From an uncultured Burkholderiales bacterium (GTDB taxonomy: Bacteria > Pseudomonadota > Gammaproteobacteria > Burkholderiales > Burkholderiaceae_C): a stretch of 53,382 bases of DNA. Location of the stretch: contig CAITHK010000013.1 of NCBI GenBank assembly GCA_903892175.1, positions 1 through 53,382 of the forward strand. Direction: 5' to 3'. Position 1 is the first letter of the stretch. Each line of letters opens with the position of its first letter. Position numbers and translations under genes: made by a program. The notes beneath the pieces were generated by a model that searched no databases, was not told where the DNA came from, and saw only the letters and a list, made by a program, of their open reading frames with translations. Shown here piece after piece: positions 17,468 to 26,675 of the stretch.

Positions 17468-18909
17468 CCGACAGCACCGCACGATCTGCCCTGCCTCAGC
17501 GGCGCACGCTGCTGAAAGCTGGCGCCCTGTCTCTGTGGTTGGGACAAGCTGACATCGCTTGGGGCGCCACCATCGTCGCGGTGCGGGTATGGCCAGCGGC
17601 AGACTACACGCGGGTGACGATTGAAAGCGACACTGCCCTCAAAACCGTGCCTTTGTTTGTGGCCAACCCACCGCGCTTGGCGGTGGACATTGAGGGCATT
17701 GAACTCAACCCCGCGCTGCGCGACTTGGTGGGCAAGGTGCGCTCGGACGACCCCTTCATCACCGGGGTGCGGGTGGGCCAGTACACGCCCAACACGGTGC
17801 GCTTGGTGCTCGACCTGCGCCAGATGGTGCAACCCCAAGTGTTCAACCTCGCGCCGGTGCAAGCGGGCAATGCACGCTACCAACACCGCTTGGTGCTCGA
17901 CCTCTACCCCACCCTGGTGGCCGACCCGCTGGAGGCCTTGATTGCCGAGCGTTTGAAGGGCGGCAACAGCAACCCCGGACTTGCCAACGCACCGTCCATG
18001 ACCGCGCTGCCACCGCCCCCCTCGGGGGCCAAGCTCAGCAGCTCACCCGATCCGATGGCCGATTTGCTGGCCACGCAAAAACGCCAACCCAGCGCGCTAC
18101 CGCCTACGCCGCCGGCCGTGGTGGCGCCACCCATCACCTTGGCAGCCTCGACGGCACAAGAAGCTGACCAGGAAGAGCGTTACATCATTGTGGCGCTCGA
18201 CCCAGGACACGGCGGCGAAGATCCGGGCGCCATTGGCCCGCGTGGCACCAAAGAAAAAGATGTGGTGTTGCAAATTGCGCACCGCATGCGGGATCGCATC
18301 AATGCCACGCAAATCAAAACCCGCCACGGCACGCTGCCCATGCGCGCCTTTTTGACCCGTGACGCCGATTTCTTTGTGCCCTTGCACGTGCGGGTGGACA
18401 AAGCGCGGCGCGTGCAAGCCGACTTGTTCATCAGCCTGCATGCCGATGCCTTCCTCACGCCCGATGCACGCGGCGCCAGCGTGTTTGCGCTCAGCCAGGG
18501 CGCCGCCTCCAGCGCCGCCGCGCGTTGGATGGCGGTGCAAGAAAACCGTGCCGATCAAGTCGGCGGCTTGAACCTGAAGGTACAAGACGCCACGGTGCAG
18601 CGCGCACTGCTGGACATGAGCACAACCGCCCAAATCAACGACAGCCTGAAAATTGGCAGCGAGATGCTGGGGCAAATCCGGCGCATCGGCAAACTGCACA
18701 AACCTCAGGTCGAACAGGCCGGGTTTGCGGTGCTCAAAGCGCCGGATATTCCCAGTGTGTTGGTCGAGACCGCCTTCATCAGCAACCCCGATGAGGAAAT
18801 CCGCCTCAACAGCGAGCGCTACCAAAACGAATTGGCCGATGCGCTGATGCGCAGCATCGAGCGTTACTTCGCGCGCAACCCGCCCCTGGCCCGCACGCGC
18901 AACACCTGA
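17464..18909 (+). CDS. amiC: N-acetylmuramoyl-L-alanine amidase, AmiC type
   Basis: Periplasmic zinc amidase that splits septal peptidoglycan at division. 481 residues from ATG 17464. The N-terminal signal QRRTLLKAGALSLWLG has twin arginines, as in E. coli AmiC, so Tat export is likely. Next come an AMIN domain (about 35-150, septal targeting), a Pro-rich linker and the amidase_3 domain with VALDPGHGGEDPGA (Zn His), LFISLHADAF and VLVETAFISNPDEE (catalytic Glu). The order tsaE-amiC before mutL-miaA mirrors the classic proteobacterial cluster. Confidence 0.95.
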   Translation: MTDSTARSALPQRRTLLKAGALSLWLGQADIAWGATIVAVRVWPAADYTRVTIESDTALKTVPLFVANPPRLAVDIEGIELNPALRDLVGKVRSDDPFITGVRVGQYTPNTVRLVLDLRQMVQPQVFNLAPVQAGNARYQHRLVLDLYPTLVADPLEALIAERLKGGNSNPGLANAPSMTALPPPPSGAKLSSSPDPMADLLATQKRQPSALPPTPPAVVAPPITLAASTAQEADQEERYIIVALDPGHGGEDPGAIGPRGTKEKDVVLQIAHRMRDRINATQIKTRHGTLPMRAFLTRDADFFVPLHVRVDKARRVQADLFISLHADAFLTPDARGASVFALSQGAASSAAARWMAVQENRADQVGGLNLKVQDATVQRALLDMSTTAQINDSLKIGSEMLGQIRRIGKLHKPQVEQAGFAVLKAPDIPSVLVETAFISNPDEEIRLNSERYQNELADALMRSIERYFARNPPLARTRNT

Positions 18910-18917
18910 AGGCACAC

Positions 18918-20072
18918 ATGACCCTGTCTTTGCATCCCCCCAAGGCCTACCTCAACCATGCTGGCGCTTCATTGATGCCCACGACCGTGCGCCAAGCCAT
19001 GCTGGACCACTTGACGCGCGAATCGGTCCTCGGCGGCTACAACGCCGCGGATGCCATGGCGTCTGAACTGGACGCGGTGTACCGCTGTGCCGCGCAACTG
19101 TTGGGATGTGACACCGACGAGATCGCGCTGCCCACGGGCAACGCCAGTGGTTGGCGTGAGGTGTTGGGCTGCATGGACTTTGGCCCTGGCGATCGACTGT
19201 TGGTGGCGCGCAGCGAATGGGGGGGCAACTACGCCGCCCTGACCCACATCGCGCAACGCACCGGAGCGCGCGTTGAAATGATTCCATGCACGGCCGACGG
19301 CACTTTGTGTTTGTCGCATTTGGCGCAAATGATCGATGCACGTGTGCGTTTGATCTCGCTCACCTGGTTGCCGGCCAACGGTGGTTTGATTCAACCCGCA
19401 CAACAAGTTGGCGCTTTGGCTCGCGCCGCAGGAGTGCCCTTTGTGCTGGACGCCGCACAAGCGCTCGGGCAACTGCCCGTGGATGTGCGTCAACTGGGCT
19501 GCGATGTGCTCACAGCCCCTGGACGCAAATGGTTGCGAGGGCCACGTGGCACGGGTCTGCTGTACGTACGGCGCGACTTCATGCCTCAACTCAAGCCCCG
19601 CACCGTTGACCAGTTCACGGCCCCTTACCGAGACGGGGCCTACCACCTGCGGGCAGACGCCAAACGGTTCGAAACCTCCGAGGCCTGCATGGCCGCGCGC
19701 CTGGGGCTGGGCGTGGCCATTCGTCATACCCTGAACCTGGGCGTGGAGACCATTCAAGCCAAGGTGCGAGAACGCGCCGAACGCATCCGTCACGCTTTGT
19801 CAGCGATAGAAGGGGTGCAGTTGCAAGACATTGGCACCGAACGCTCGGCCTTGGTGGCTTTCACCGTGGACGGCCTGCCCGCCAGCACGGTGCGCGCGCA
19901 GCTCATGGCCCAAGGTGTGGACGTGGCCGTGAATGGCTTGTCGTTCACGCCACTGGACATGGCGGCCCGGGGTTTGACTGACGTGCTGCGTGCGTCCCCA
20001 CACACCGACACCCGTGATGAAGAAATTCAAGCGCTGGTCTCTGCCTTGACACACCTGATCCACCTTCACTGA
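18918..20072 (+). CDS. PLP-dependent aminotransferase class V-fold enzyme
   Basis: 384 residues of the NifS/class V aminotransferase fold. PLP site: FVLDAAQALGQLPVDV (Asp binding the pyridine N) and APGRKWLRGPRGTGLLY (Schiff-base Lys). No conserved catalytic cysteine loop of a housekeeping cysteine desulfurase is evident, so it is more likely an isopenicillin-epimerase/EgtE-like lyase or aminotransferase. The reaction cannot be named. It begins 8 bp after amiC and ends 3 bp before the VF530 gene, so it probably belongs to the tsaE-amiC operon. Confidence 0.85.
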   Translation: MTLSLHPPKAYLNHAGASLMPTTVRQAMLDHLTRESVLGGYNAADAMASELDAVYRCAAQLLGCDTDEIALPTGNASGWREVLGCMDFGPGDRLLVARSEWGGNYAALTHIAQRTGARVEMIPCTADGTLCLSHLAQMIDARVRLISLTWLPANGGLIQPAQQVGALARAAGVPFVLDAAQALGQLPVDVRQLGCDVLTAPGRKWLRGPRGTGLLYVRRDFMPQLKPRTVDQFTAPYRDGAYHLRADAKRFETSEACMAARLGLGVAIRHTLNLGVETIQAKVRERAERIRHALSAIEGVQLQDIGTERSALVAFTVDGLPASTVRAQLMAQGVDVAVNGLSFTPLDMAARGLTDVLRASPHTDTRDEEIQALVSALTHLIHLH

Positions 20073-20075
20073 CCG

Positions 20076-20336
20076 ATGACCGACCACACCAACGCCCCTG
20101 CCCCTCAAGCCCGCAACCCGCTGCACGGCATGACTTTGGAAAAAATCATCTTGGCCCTTGAAGCGCACTATGGCTGGCAGGGCTTGGGCGAACGGATATC
20201 GGTGCGTTGCTTCACGCACGACCCCAGCGTGGCGTCGAGCCTGAAGTTTTTGCGCAAAACACCCTGGGCGCGTGACAAGGTGGAGAGCCTGTACCTGTTC
20301 ATGCTGCGCGATGTGCGCCGCAGCCAGGCAGACTGA
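20076..20336 (+). CDS. VF530 family protein (DUF2132)
   Basis: 86 residues, nearly all one conserved domain: [58 protein letters not shown]. The family is named after Vibrio fischeri VF530 and is described as a small, possibly DNA-binding protein; its cellular role is unknown. ATG 20076 follows the previous stop by three bases, so it is last in the operon; it converges on the DedA gene. Confidence 0.9.
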   Translation: MTDHTNAPAPQARNPLHGMTLEKIILALEAHYGWQGLGERISVRCFTHDPSVASSLKFLRKTPWARDKVESLYLFMLRDVRRSQAD

Positions 20337-20342
20337 AATCCG

Positions 20343-20999
20343 TCATGGCGTGGCGCTGCTGCGCGAGGCCTTCCATGAACCGAACAAGGCCAAGGCACTG
20401 GGAATGAGGATCAAGGCCCAGATGATTTTTTCCAAGTTGCCTTTGACCCACGGGATGTTGCCAAAAAAGTAGCCCGCGCTGACGATGCCCCCCACCCACA
20501 GCGCACCACCCGTGACGTCAAAAAAGGTGAACTTGCGTCGGGTCATCTGTGCCACACCGGCCACAAAGGGTGCAAAGGTGCGCACAAAAGGCATGAAGCG
20601 GGCCGCCACCAGGGTGATGCCGCCATAGCGCTCATAAAACGCATGGGCTTGGTCAAAAGCGCGGCGGTTGAAAAAACGCGAGTCCTCCCAAGCAAACACT
20701 TTGGGGCCAAAAAATCGCCCGATGGTGTAGTTGGTTTGGTTGCCTGCGACCGCCGCCACCCACAACAGCGCCACCGACAAGCCATAGTCCATCAAACCCA
20801 CACCACACATGGCGCCGACCACAAACAGCAAGGAGTCGCCAGGCAAAAACGGCATCACGACCAAGCCGGTCTCGACAAAGATGATGAGAAACAGCAAGGC
20901 ATAGACCCACACGCCATAGGCCTGGACAAAGCCCTCGATGTAGCGGTCGATGTGAAGGATGAAGTCGAGCATGAAGGTGAGGAGGTCCATGTCGGCCAT
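20343..20999 (-). CDS. DedA family membrane protein
   Basis: Polytopic inner-membrane protein of 218 residues. DedA proteins are linked to undecaprenyl-phosphate recycling and membrane homeostasis. Visible family motifs are FVETGLVVMPFLPGDSLLF, GNQTNYTIGRFFG and the FYERYGGITLVAARFMPFVRTFAPFVAGVAQM block with its conserved basic residues. Start ATG 20999 (ATG 20990 also possible). It is divergent from mutL with only 23 bp between the starts. Confidence 0.93.
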   Translation of the reverse strand: MADMDLLTFMLDFILHIDRYIEGFVQAYGVWVYALLFLIIFVETGLVVMPFLPGDSLLFVVGAMCGVGLMDYGLSVALLWVAAVAGNQTNYTIGRFFGPKVFAWEDSRFFNRRAFDQAHAFYERYGGITLVAARFMPFVRTFAPFVAGVAQMTRRKFTFFDVTGGALWVGGIVSAGYFFGNIPWVKGNLEKIIWALILIPSALALFGSWKASRSSATP

Positions 21000-21022
21000 T
21001 ATCCCTGGCCTAAAATCATCCG

Positions 21023-22888
21023 GTGCACCCTAGTCAACAACCCTCCCGCCCGATTCGCGAACTTCCCGATGAACTGATCAGCCAAATTGCGGCAGGCGAG
21101 GTGGTGGAGCGTCCCGCATCGGTGGTGCGCGAGTTGGTCGACAACGCACTGGACGCGGGCGCCAGCCACATCACCTTGCGCCTGCTGGCCGGTGGCGTGC
21201 GTTTGATCAGCGTGGAAGACAACGGCGTGGGCATTCCCGCTGCCGAGTTACCCATTGCCCTGAAACGCCACGCCACCAGCAAAATCGACAGCCTGCACGA
21301 GCTGGAATCGGTGGGCACCATGGGGTTTCGCGGCGAAGCGCTGGCGGCCATTCACTCGGTGTCTGAACTCTCGCTGCTGTCTCGCACCGCCGCGCAAGAC
21401 AGCGCCATGCTGCTGGACGGCCGCAGCGGTGAGTTGCAACCCGTCGCCCGGGCCCAAGGCACCACGGTGGAAGTGAAAGAGCTGTTCTACAGCACGCCGG
21501 CACGGCGCAAGTTTTTAAAGACCGACAACACCGAGCTGGCGCACTGCGTAGAGGCTGTGCGCCGCCACGCATTGACGCGCCCCGAGGTGGGCTTTGCCAT
21601 TTGGCACGAAGGCAAGTTGGTGGAGCAGTGGCGCGCGCAGCAAGGCGACGGCGCGCTGGACCGCCGCTTGGCCGATGTGCTGGGCGACGACTTTGTGCGG
21701 GATTCGGTGCCGGTGCATTACCAAAGCGGCCACCTCACGGTGGTCGGTCGGGCTGGCATTCCAGACGCAGCACGGGCCCGCTCGGACCACCAGTACGCCT
21801 ATGTCAATGGCCGCTTTGTGCGCGACAAGGTGATGAGCCATGCGGCGCGCAGCGCTTACGAAGATGTCTTGCATGGCCAACGTCAACCGGTCTATGCGCT
21901 GTATCTGGAGATTGAACCGACGCGTGTGGACGTGAACGTGCACCCGACCAAGATTGAAGTGCGTTTTCGCGATGGGCGTGAAGTCCACCAAGCGATCCGC
22001 CACGCGGTTGAAAACGCGCTGGCCATTCCGCGCGCCACACGGCTGGGCGATGCCATGCCTGAGCAGACACCGAATGCATCGGCTCTGCCGCTGGACGCAC
22101 CCGCGACCGCACCTGTGCTGCGTCCCTCAGCGCCCAATTGGCCTCAGGCCAACTGGCAGCAAGCCGCCATGCCTTTGAGCGGCAACCGCATCAGCGATGT
22201 GGGCCAACTTTGGCAGCCCAGCGTGCGACCACAGCCGATGGCACAAGAAGACACATCCGCCTTTGCTGTCACACCCACCCACCCAAGCCACTTGCCCGAA
22301 GGCGACTGGCCGCTGGGCCGGGCGCTGGCGCAACTGCACGGCATTTACATCTTGGCCGAGAACACGCAAGGCTTGGTGCTGGTCGACATGCACGCAGCAC
22401 ACGAGCGCATCGTCTACGAGCAGCTCAAGCAACAAATGGACGTGCAAGCCATGGCCAGCCAACCGCTGTTGATTCCGGCCACCTTCACCGCCACAGCCCA
22501 AGAAGTGGCCACCGCAGAGGCCTGCGCCGAAGCCCTGCTGGCGCTGGGCATGGAGGTGTCAGCCCTGTCGGTCAAGACCTTGGCCGTGCGTGCGGTGCCC
22601 ACCAGCTTGGCCCAAGGCGACGCAGTGGCCTTGGCGCGCAGCGTGTTGGCCGAGTTGTCCCAGCACGACGCCAGCACGGTGGTGCAACGGGCCCGCAACG
22701 AACTGCTGGCCACCATGGCCTGCCACGGGGCTGTGCGCGCCAACCGACGCTTGACCCTCGACGAGATGAACGGCTTGCTGCGCCAAATGGAAGTGACCGA
22801 ACGCTCCGACCAGTGCAACCATGGCCGCCCCACTTGGCGACAGCTGAGCGTGCGCGAACTCGATGCGCTGTTCATGCGCGGGCGCTGA
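21023..22888 (+). CDS. mutL: DNA mismatch repair protein MutL (endonuclease type)
   Basis: Mismatch repair matchmaker, 621 residues, GTG start at 21023. The N-terminal GHKL ATPase shows [19 protein letters not shown] and [15 protein letters not shown]. The C-terminal dimerisation domain carries [12 protein letters not shown], which fits the metal-binding DQHA(X)2E(X)4E nuclease motif apart from Met for Gln, plus [11 protein letters not shown] and CNHGRPT. So this MutL probably nicks DNA itself, as expected where MutH is absent. Its stop shares one base with the miaA start. Confidence 0.96.
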   Translation: MHPSQQPSRPIRELPDELISQIAAGEVVERPASVVRELVDNALDAGASHITLRLLAGGVRLISVEDNGVGIPAAELPIALKRHATSKIDSLHELESVGTMGFRGEALAAIHSVSELSLLSRTAAQDSAMLLDGRSGELQPVARAQGTTVEVKELFYSTPARRKFLKTDNTELAHCVEAVRRHALTRPEVGFAIWHEGKLVEQWRAQQGDGALDRRLADVLGDDFVRDSVPVHYQSGHLTVVGRAGIPDAARARSDHQYAYVNGRFVRDKVMSHAARSAYEDVLHGQRQPVYALYLEIEPTRVDVNVHPTKIEVRFRDGREVHQAIRHAVENALAIPRATRLGDAMPEQTPNASALPLDAPATAPVLRPSAPNWPQANWQQAAMPLSGNRISDVGQLWQPSVRPQPMAQEDTSAFAVTPTHPSHLPEGDWPLGRALAQLHGIYILAENTQGLVLVDMHAAHERIVYEQLKQQMDVQAMASQPLLIPATFTATAQEVATAEACAEALLALGMEVSALSVKTLAVRAVPTSLAQGDAVALARSVLAELSQHDASTVVQRARNELLATMACHGAVRANRRLTLDEMNGLLRQMEVTERSDQCNHGRPTWRQLSVRELDALFMRGR

Positions 22889-23874
22889 TGACAGCGCGCG
22901 CCGTCCAACTCGATGCCTTGGCCTTGGTGGGCCCCACCGCCAGCGGTAAAACCGCAGCTGCATTGGCCATTGCCGCGCGCTGGCCCGTCGAGATCATCAG
23001 CATGGACTCGGCCTTGGTTTACCGCGGCATGGACATTGGCACCGCCAAGCCCACTGCCGCCGAGCTGGCCCAGGTGCCACACCATCTGATCGACATCCGT
23101 GACCCCACACAGGCCTACAGCGCGGCCGAGTTTGCACGGGATGCCAAAACCTTGATGGCCGACATACGCCAGCGTGGCCGCCTGCCCTTGGTGGTGGGCG
23201 GCACCCTGCTCTACCTCAAGGCGTTGCGCGAGGGCTTGGACGATTTGCCCACGGCCCAGCCTGCGCTGCGTGCAGAGATCGAGGCACAGGCTGCGCGCGA
23301 GGGCTGGCCCGCCTTGCATTCAGCACTCGCACAGGTCGACCCGATCACAGCCCAGCGTTTACCGCCGCATGACGCCCAACGCATTTCGCGTGCGCTGGAA
23401 GTGTGGCAAGTCAGTGGCAAGCCCTTGTCGCAGTGGTTCAGCGAAGCCGAGGCGCAACGCAACACACCCTGCGCGCTGAACATGCCTGTGCTGTCGCTTG
23501 AGCCGCTCGAGCGAGCCTGGCTGCATGCGCGCATTGGCCAGCGCTTTGACGCCATGCTGGCAGCGGGCTTGGTCGATGAAGTGAGCGCCTTGCGGCAACA
23601 ACCCGGGCTGCATGCCGATTTACCCAGCATGCGCTGCGTGGGCTATCGCCAAGCCTGGGAGATGCTGGACCAAGCCCAGGCGCGCCAGCTGGCGCCAGAC
23701 AGCTTGCTGCCCGTGTTGCGCGAGCTGGGCTGTGCTGCCACACGCCAATTGGCCAAGCGGCAGCTGACTTGGCTGCGCAGCATGGACGATCGGGTGGTGT
23801 TGGCCTGTGATGCCGCCGATGCCTTGGCGCAAACGGTTCAGGCCGCACAAGGCTTTATTGCAGCGGACCTTTGA
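22888..23874 (+). CDS. miaA: tRNA dimethylallyltransferase
   Basis: Adds a dimethylallyl group to A37 of UNN-reading tRNAs. 328 residues from ATG 22888, which overlaps the mutL stop (TGATG); the long track ORF starting at 22138 is out-of-frame read-through over mutL. The P-loop [43 protein letters not shown] and GYRQAWEML are typical. Its 3' end overlaps convergent DUF1178 by 20 bp. Confidence 0.96.
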   Translation: MTARAVQLDALALVGPTASGKTAAALAIAARWPVEIISMDSALVYRGMDIGTAKPTAAELAQVPHHLIDIRDPTQAYSAAEFARDAKTLMADIRQRGRLPLVVGGTLLYLKALREGLDDLPTAQPALRAEIEAQAAREGWPALHSALAQVDPITAQRLPPHDAQRISRALEVWQVSGKPLSQWFSEAEAQRNTPCALNMPVLSLEPLERAWLHARIGQRFDAMLAAGLVDEVSALRQQPGLHADLPSMRCVGYRQAWEMLDQAQARQLAPDSLLPVLRELGCAATRQLAKRQLTWLRSMDDRVVLACDAADALAQTVQAAQGFIAADL

Positions 23875-24391
23875 GGGCGTCGGGCATCGGCAAAGGCATG
23901 ACCTGGATGCCTTCGTCCAACAAGGCCTCGGTTTCTTGTGGCGTGGCGTGACCGCGGATGTTGCGCTGCTCGCTCTCGCCGTAGTGCATCTTGCGCGCTT
24001 CCTCAGAAAATTGTGTGCCCACGTCTTCGGTGTTGGCCACCACGTGGCGAACCATCTGCATCCACGCGGCTTGCAGCTGCGCTGGGGCCATGCTGGCCAC
24101 CTCTTGCGGGCTGAGGGTGGCGGGGACAGCAGAAGGCGCACTGGGCACCACCGCGTGCTGTTGCTGATCGCTCGTGTCTGAGTTGGCGCTTGGGGTACTG
24201 CGCAGCTCAGGCTCCCCACGGGCGCTGCTCAAGTTCAAGCGGGGGGCGCTGAGCATTTTGGTGATGCTGGCATCGCCGCACATCGGGCAAGTCACCAAGC
24301 CCCGCGCGAGTTGACTTTGGAAGTCGTCTTCCGACGCAAACCAGCCTTCAAAGCTGTGCTGGTGGGTGCAGTGCAAATCGAGAACCTTCAT
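23855..24391 (-). CDS. DUF1178 family protein
   Basis: 178 residues, function unknown. The N-terminal zinc-ribbon-like part reads [24 protein letters not shown] and [10 protein letters not shown] variable linker with polar and Ala/Pro residues follows, and then a conserved C-terminal block ([27 protein letters not shown]). It stands just behind the NUDIX gene (7-bp gap) downstream of the nuo operon, an arrangement I recall from related betaproteobacteria. Confidence 0.9.
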   Translation of the reverse strand: MKVLDLHCTHQHSFEGWFASEDDFQSQLARGLVTCPMCGDASITKMLSAPRLNLSSARGEPELRSTPSANSDTSDQQQHAVVPSAPSAVPATLSPQEVASMAPAQLQAAWMQMVRHVVANTEDVGTQFSEEARKMHYGESEQRNIRGHATPQETEALLDEGIQVMPLPMPDALKGPLQ

Positions 24392-24398
24392 GGATCGA

Positions 24399-25037
24399 TT
24401 ATCCCGCAGCGGGGTGCTGGGGCACTGCTTGCCACGTCAAAGGCCATGCGCCGCTGAGGTGGTTTTGCAGCCAGAGCAAACCGGTCAGTGTTTTGGCATC
24501 GGTCAATTGCCCATCGCGCGACCAAGCCAGCAATTCGTCCAAGCTGGCGGTGAACACGTCCAAAAATTCGCCGTGGTCGAGCTCACGCTCACCCAAACTC
24601 AAGCCGCGGGCAAACCAAATGTCAATGAACTCGGTCGAGTAGCTGATCACCGGATGCAGCACGCCCGCATGGGCCCACTCGGTGGCGCTGTAGCCCGTCT
24701 CTTCCAGCAGCTCTCGCTGGGCGCACGCCAAGCGGTCTTCGCCTGCATCGAGCTTGCCCGCCGGAAACTCCACCATCACCCGCTGCATCGGGTAACGGTA
24801 TTGGCGCTCCATCACCAATCGCCCGTCGTCGAGCATGGCCATCACCATCACCGCGCCGGGATGGATCACGTACTCGCGGGTTGCCACATCACCACTGGGC
24901 AAGCGCACCTGGTCGCGAAAGGCGTGCAAAAAATGACCTTTGAAGACCTCGGCTTGGTGCAAGGTGTGCTCAACCAAGTGTTGGTCTTGCGGCGCGAGAG
25001 GAGCCTGAGCGGCAAATGCCTTGTGCACAAATGTCAT
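24399..25037 (-). CDS. NUDIX hydrolase, ADP-ribose pyrophosphatase type
   Basis: 212 residues. The NUDIX box GKLDAGEDRLACAQRELLEETGY matches GX5EX7REUXEEXGU exactly. The flanking REYVIHPGAVMVMAMLDDGRLVMERQYRYP and FPAGKLDAGE resemble ADP-sugar/ADP-ribose pyrophosphatases, which hydrolyse ADP-ribose to AMP and ribose-5-phosphate. The exact substrate is not certain. It follows the nuo operon terminator and probably forms a two-gene unit with DUF1178. Confidence 0.92.
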   Translation of the reverse strand: MTFVHKAFAAQAPLAPQDQHLVEHTLHQAEVFKGHFLHAFRDQVRLPSGDVATREYVIHPGAVMVMAMLDDGRLVMERQYRYPMQRVMVEFPAGKLDAGEDRLACAQRELLEETGYSATEWAHAGVLHPVISYSTEFIDIWFARGLSLGERELDHGEFLDVFTASLDELLAWSRDGQLTDAKTLTGLLWLQNHLSGAWPLTWQAVPQHPAAG

Positions 25038-25116
25038 GTATTTTTCCAGTCAAACCATGGGGCCCATTGTGGCGGCACTCAGATCTGGCGCGCGCAAATA
25101 GAGCCCCTGAAATAGC

Positions 25117-25140
25117 AAAAAGCCAGCACGTGGCTGGCTT
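25117..25140 (-). terminator. Intrinsic terminator of the nuo operon
   Basis: On the minus strand AAGCCAGC-CACGT-GCTGGCTT runs into a T-run of five, about 30 bp beyond the nuoN stop. Confidence 0.8.
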
Positions 25141-25171
25141 GTGCGAAGGCGTTGACGCACCAGTCTGCGGC

Positions 25172-26662
25172 TCAGGTACCCAAAGTTGACACGATGGCAC
25201 GGGCGCACAGCGCCATCAAGCCACCAGGCAGCAAACCCAACACCAGAAGCAAGCCGCTGTTGATCAGCAACACCAGGCGCACGTCGACGCTGGCGGAGAC
25301 GGTGCTGGCGGTGATGGGTGAGTCAAAGTACATGACCTTGACCACGCGCAAATAGTAAAAAGCAGCGAGCAAGGACATCATCACGGCAAACACGGCCAAG
25401 GCCAAGCCGCCGCTTTGACCCGAGGTGACCAAGGCCTGCAAAACCGACAGTTTGCCGGCAAAGCCCACCATAGGAGGCACACCCGCGAGAGAGAACATGC
25501 ACAAAGCCATGACGCCAGCGTAAAGCGGACTGCGCTGGTTCAAGCCAGCAAAGTCTGCGATTTCTTCGCTCTCAAAGCCTTCTCGCGCCAACAGCATGAT
25601 GATGCCGAACACCGCCAAGGTGGTGAGCACGTACGTGACCACGTAGAACATGGCAGAACTGTAGGCATTGGCCGCTGCAGCGGTGCTGCCATTGACCACA
25701 CCAGAGAGCAAGCCAATCAACACAAATCCCATTTGAGAGATGGTGGAAAAGGCGATCATGCGCTTGAGGTTGGTTTGCGCAATGCCCGCCAAATTGCCAA
25801 TCAGCAAGGACGCCACCGACAAGACCATGAGCATTTGCTGCCAGTCAATGGCCAGTGGCAACAGACCTTCCACCAGCAAACGCATGGTCATGGCAAACGC
25901 AGCCAACTTGTGGGCGCCACCGATCATCAAGGTCACCACAGTCGGCGCGCCTTGGTACACGTCAGGCACCCACATGTGGAAAGGCACCACACCAAACTTA
26001 AAGCCCAAGCCACACACCACAAACACCAGACCCAAGACCAGCACTTGGTGGTTGATGCGTCCGGTGGAGACCGCCTTGAACACCATCGTGATGTCCAGTG
26101 AACCCGTGGCGCCATACAACATGGACATGCCATAGAGTAAGAAGCCGCTGCCCAGGGCACCCAACACAAAGTATTTCATGGCAGCCTCTGAGGCCGTGCC
26201 GCTGTCGCGGCGCAGCGCCACCAAGGCGTAGCTGGACAAGGCCAACAATTCCACCCCAAGGTAGAGCACCAAGAAGTTGTTGCCTGAGATCATGACGTAC
26301 ATGCCCAGCAAGGCGAACAAGCCCAGGGTGAACAACTCGCCACCGGTTTGAAGCATGTCGCGGTCGCCCGCGTAGGGTCGGCCATAGACCAAGGTCACCA
26401 GCACAGCCAAGGTAGAGAAACACTTCAACCAGTTGCCCATGGGGTCTGACACCACCATGTTGCCAAAGCTGTAAACGGTGCCGCCCGCACTGGCATCGAG
26501 TGCTTGCAGCACGGCGACCAAAGACAAGGTCATCAACGACAAGGTGTAGGTGGACTGGCGGCGCGGTGACTTATCGAACAAATCCAACATCGCAATCACG
26601 ATGGTCATCACCAACAGAATCAGCTCAGGCAACAACGCAGCAATGTTCAGTTTTTCAATCAT
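25172..26662 (-). CDS. nuoN: NADH-quinone oxidoreductase subunit N
   Basis: Antiporter-like proton-pumping membrane subunit of complex I; 496 residues, about 14 helices. Landmarks are the LGVELLALSSYALVAL segment (conserved Glu), the FKFGVVPFHMWVPDVYQGAP loop with the key Lys/His region and NLKRMIAFSTISQMGF. Last gene of the operon, 13 bp after nuoM, followed by a terminator. Confidence 0.97.
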   Translation of the reverse strand: MIEKLNIAALLPELILLVMTIVIAMLDLFDKSPRRQSTYTLSLMTLSLVAVLQALDASAGGTVYSFGNMVVSDPMGNWLKCFSTLAVLVTLVYGRPYAGDRDMLQTGGELFTLGLFALLGMYVMISGNNFLVLYLGVELLALSSYALVALRRDSGTASEAAMKYFVLGALGSGFLLYGMSMLYGATGSLDITMVFKAVSTGRINHQVLVLGLVFVVCGLGFKFGVVPFHMWVPDVYQGAPTVVTLMIGGAHKLAAFAMTMRLLVEGLLPLAIDWQQMLMVLSVASLLIGNLAGIAQTNLKRMIAFSTISQMGFVLIGLLSGVVNGSTAAAANAYSSAMFYVVTYVLTTLAVFGIIMLLAREGFESEEIADFAGLNQRSPLYAGVMALCMFSLAGVPPMVGFAGKLSVLQALVTSGQSGGLALAVFAVMMSLLAAFYYLRVVKVMYFDSPITASTVSASVDVRLVLLINSGLLLVLGLLPGGLMALCARAIVSTLGT

Positions 26663-26675
26663 TTTTCATCCCTCT

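Noticed and set aside
22138-22887. Upstream extension of the miaA ORF
   Set aside because: Arg/His-rich read-through in the wrong frame over mutL; the ATG overlapping the mutL stop gives the family N-terminus.
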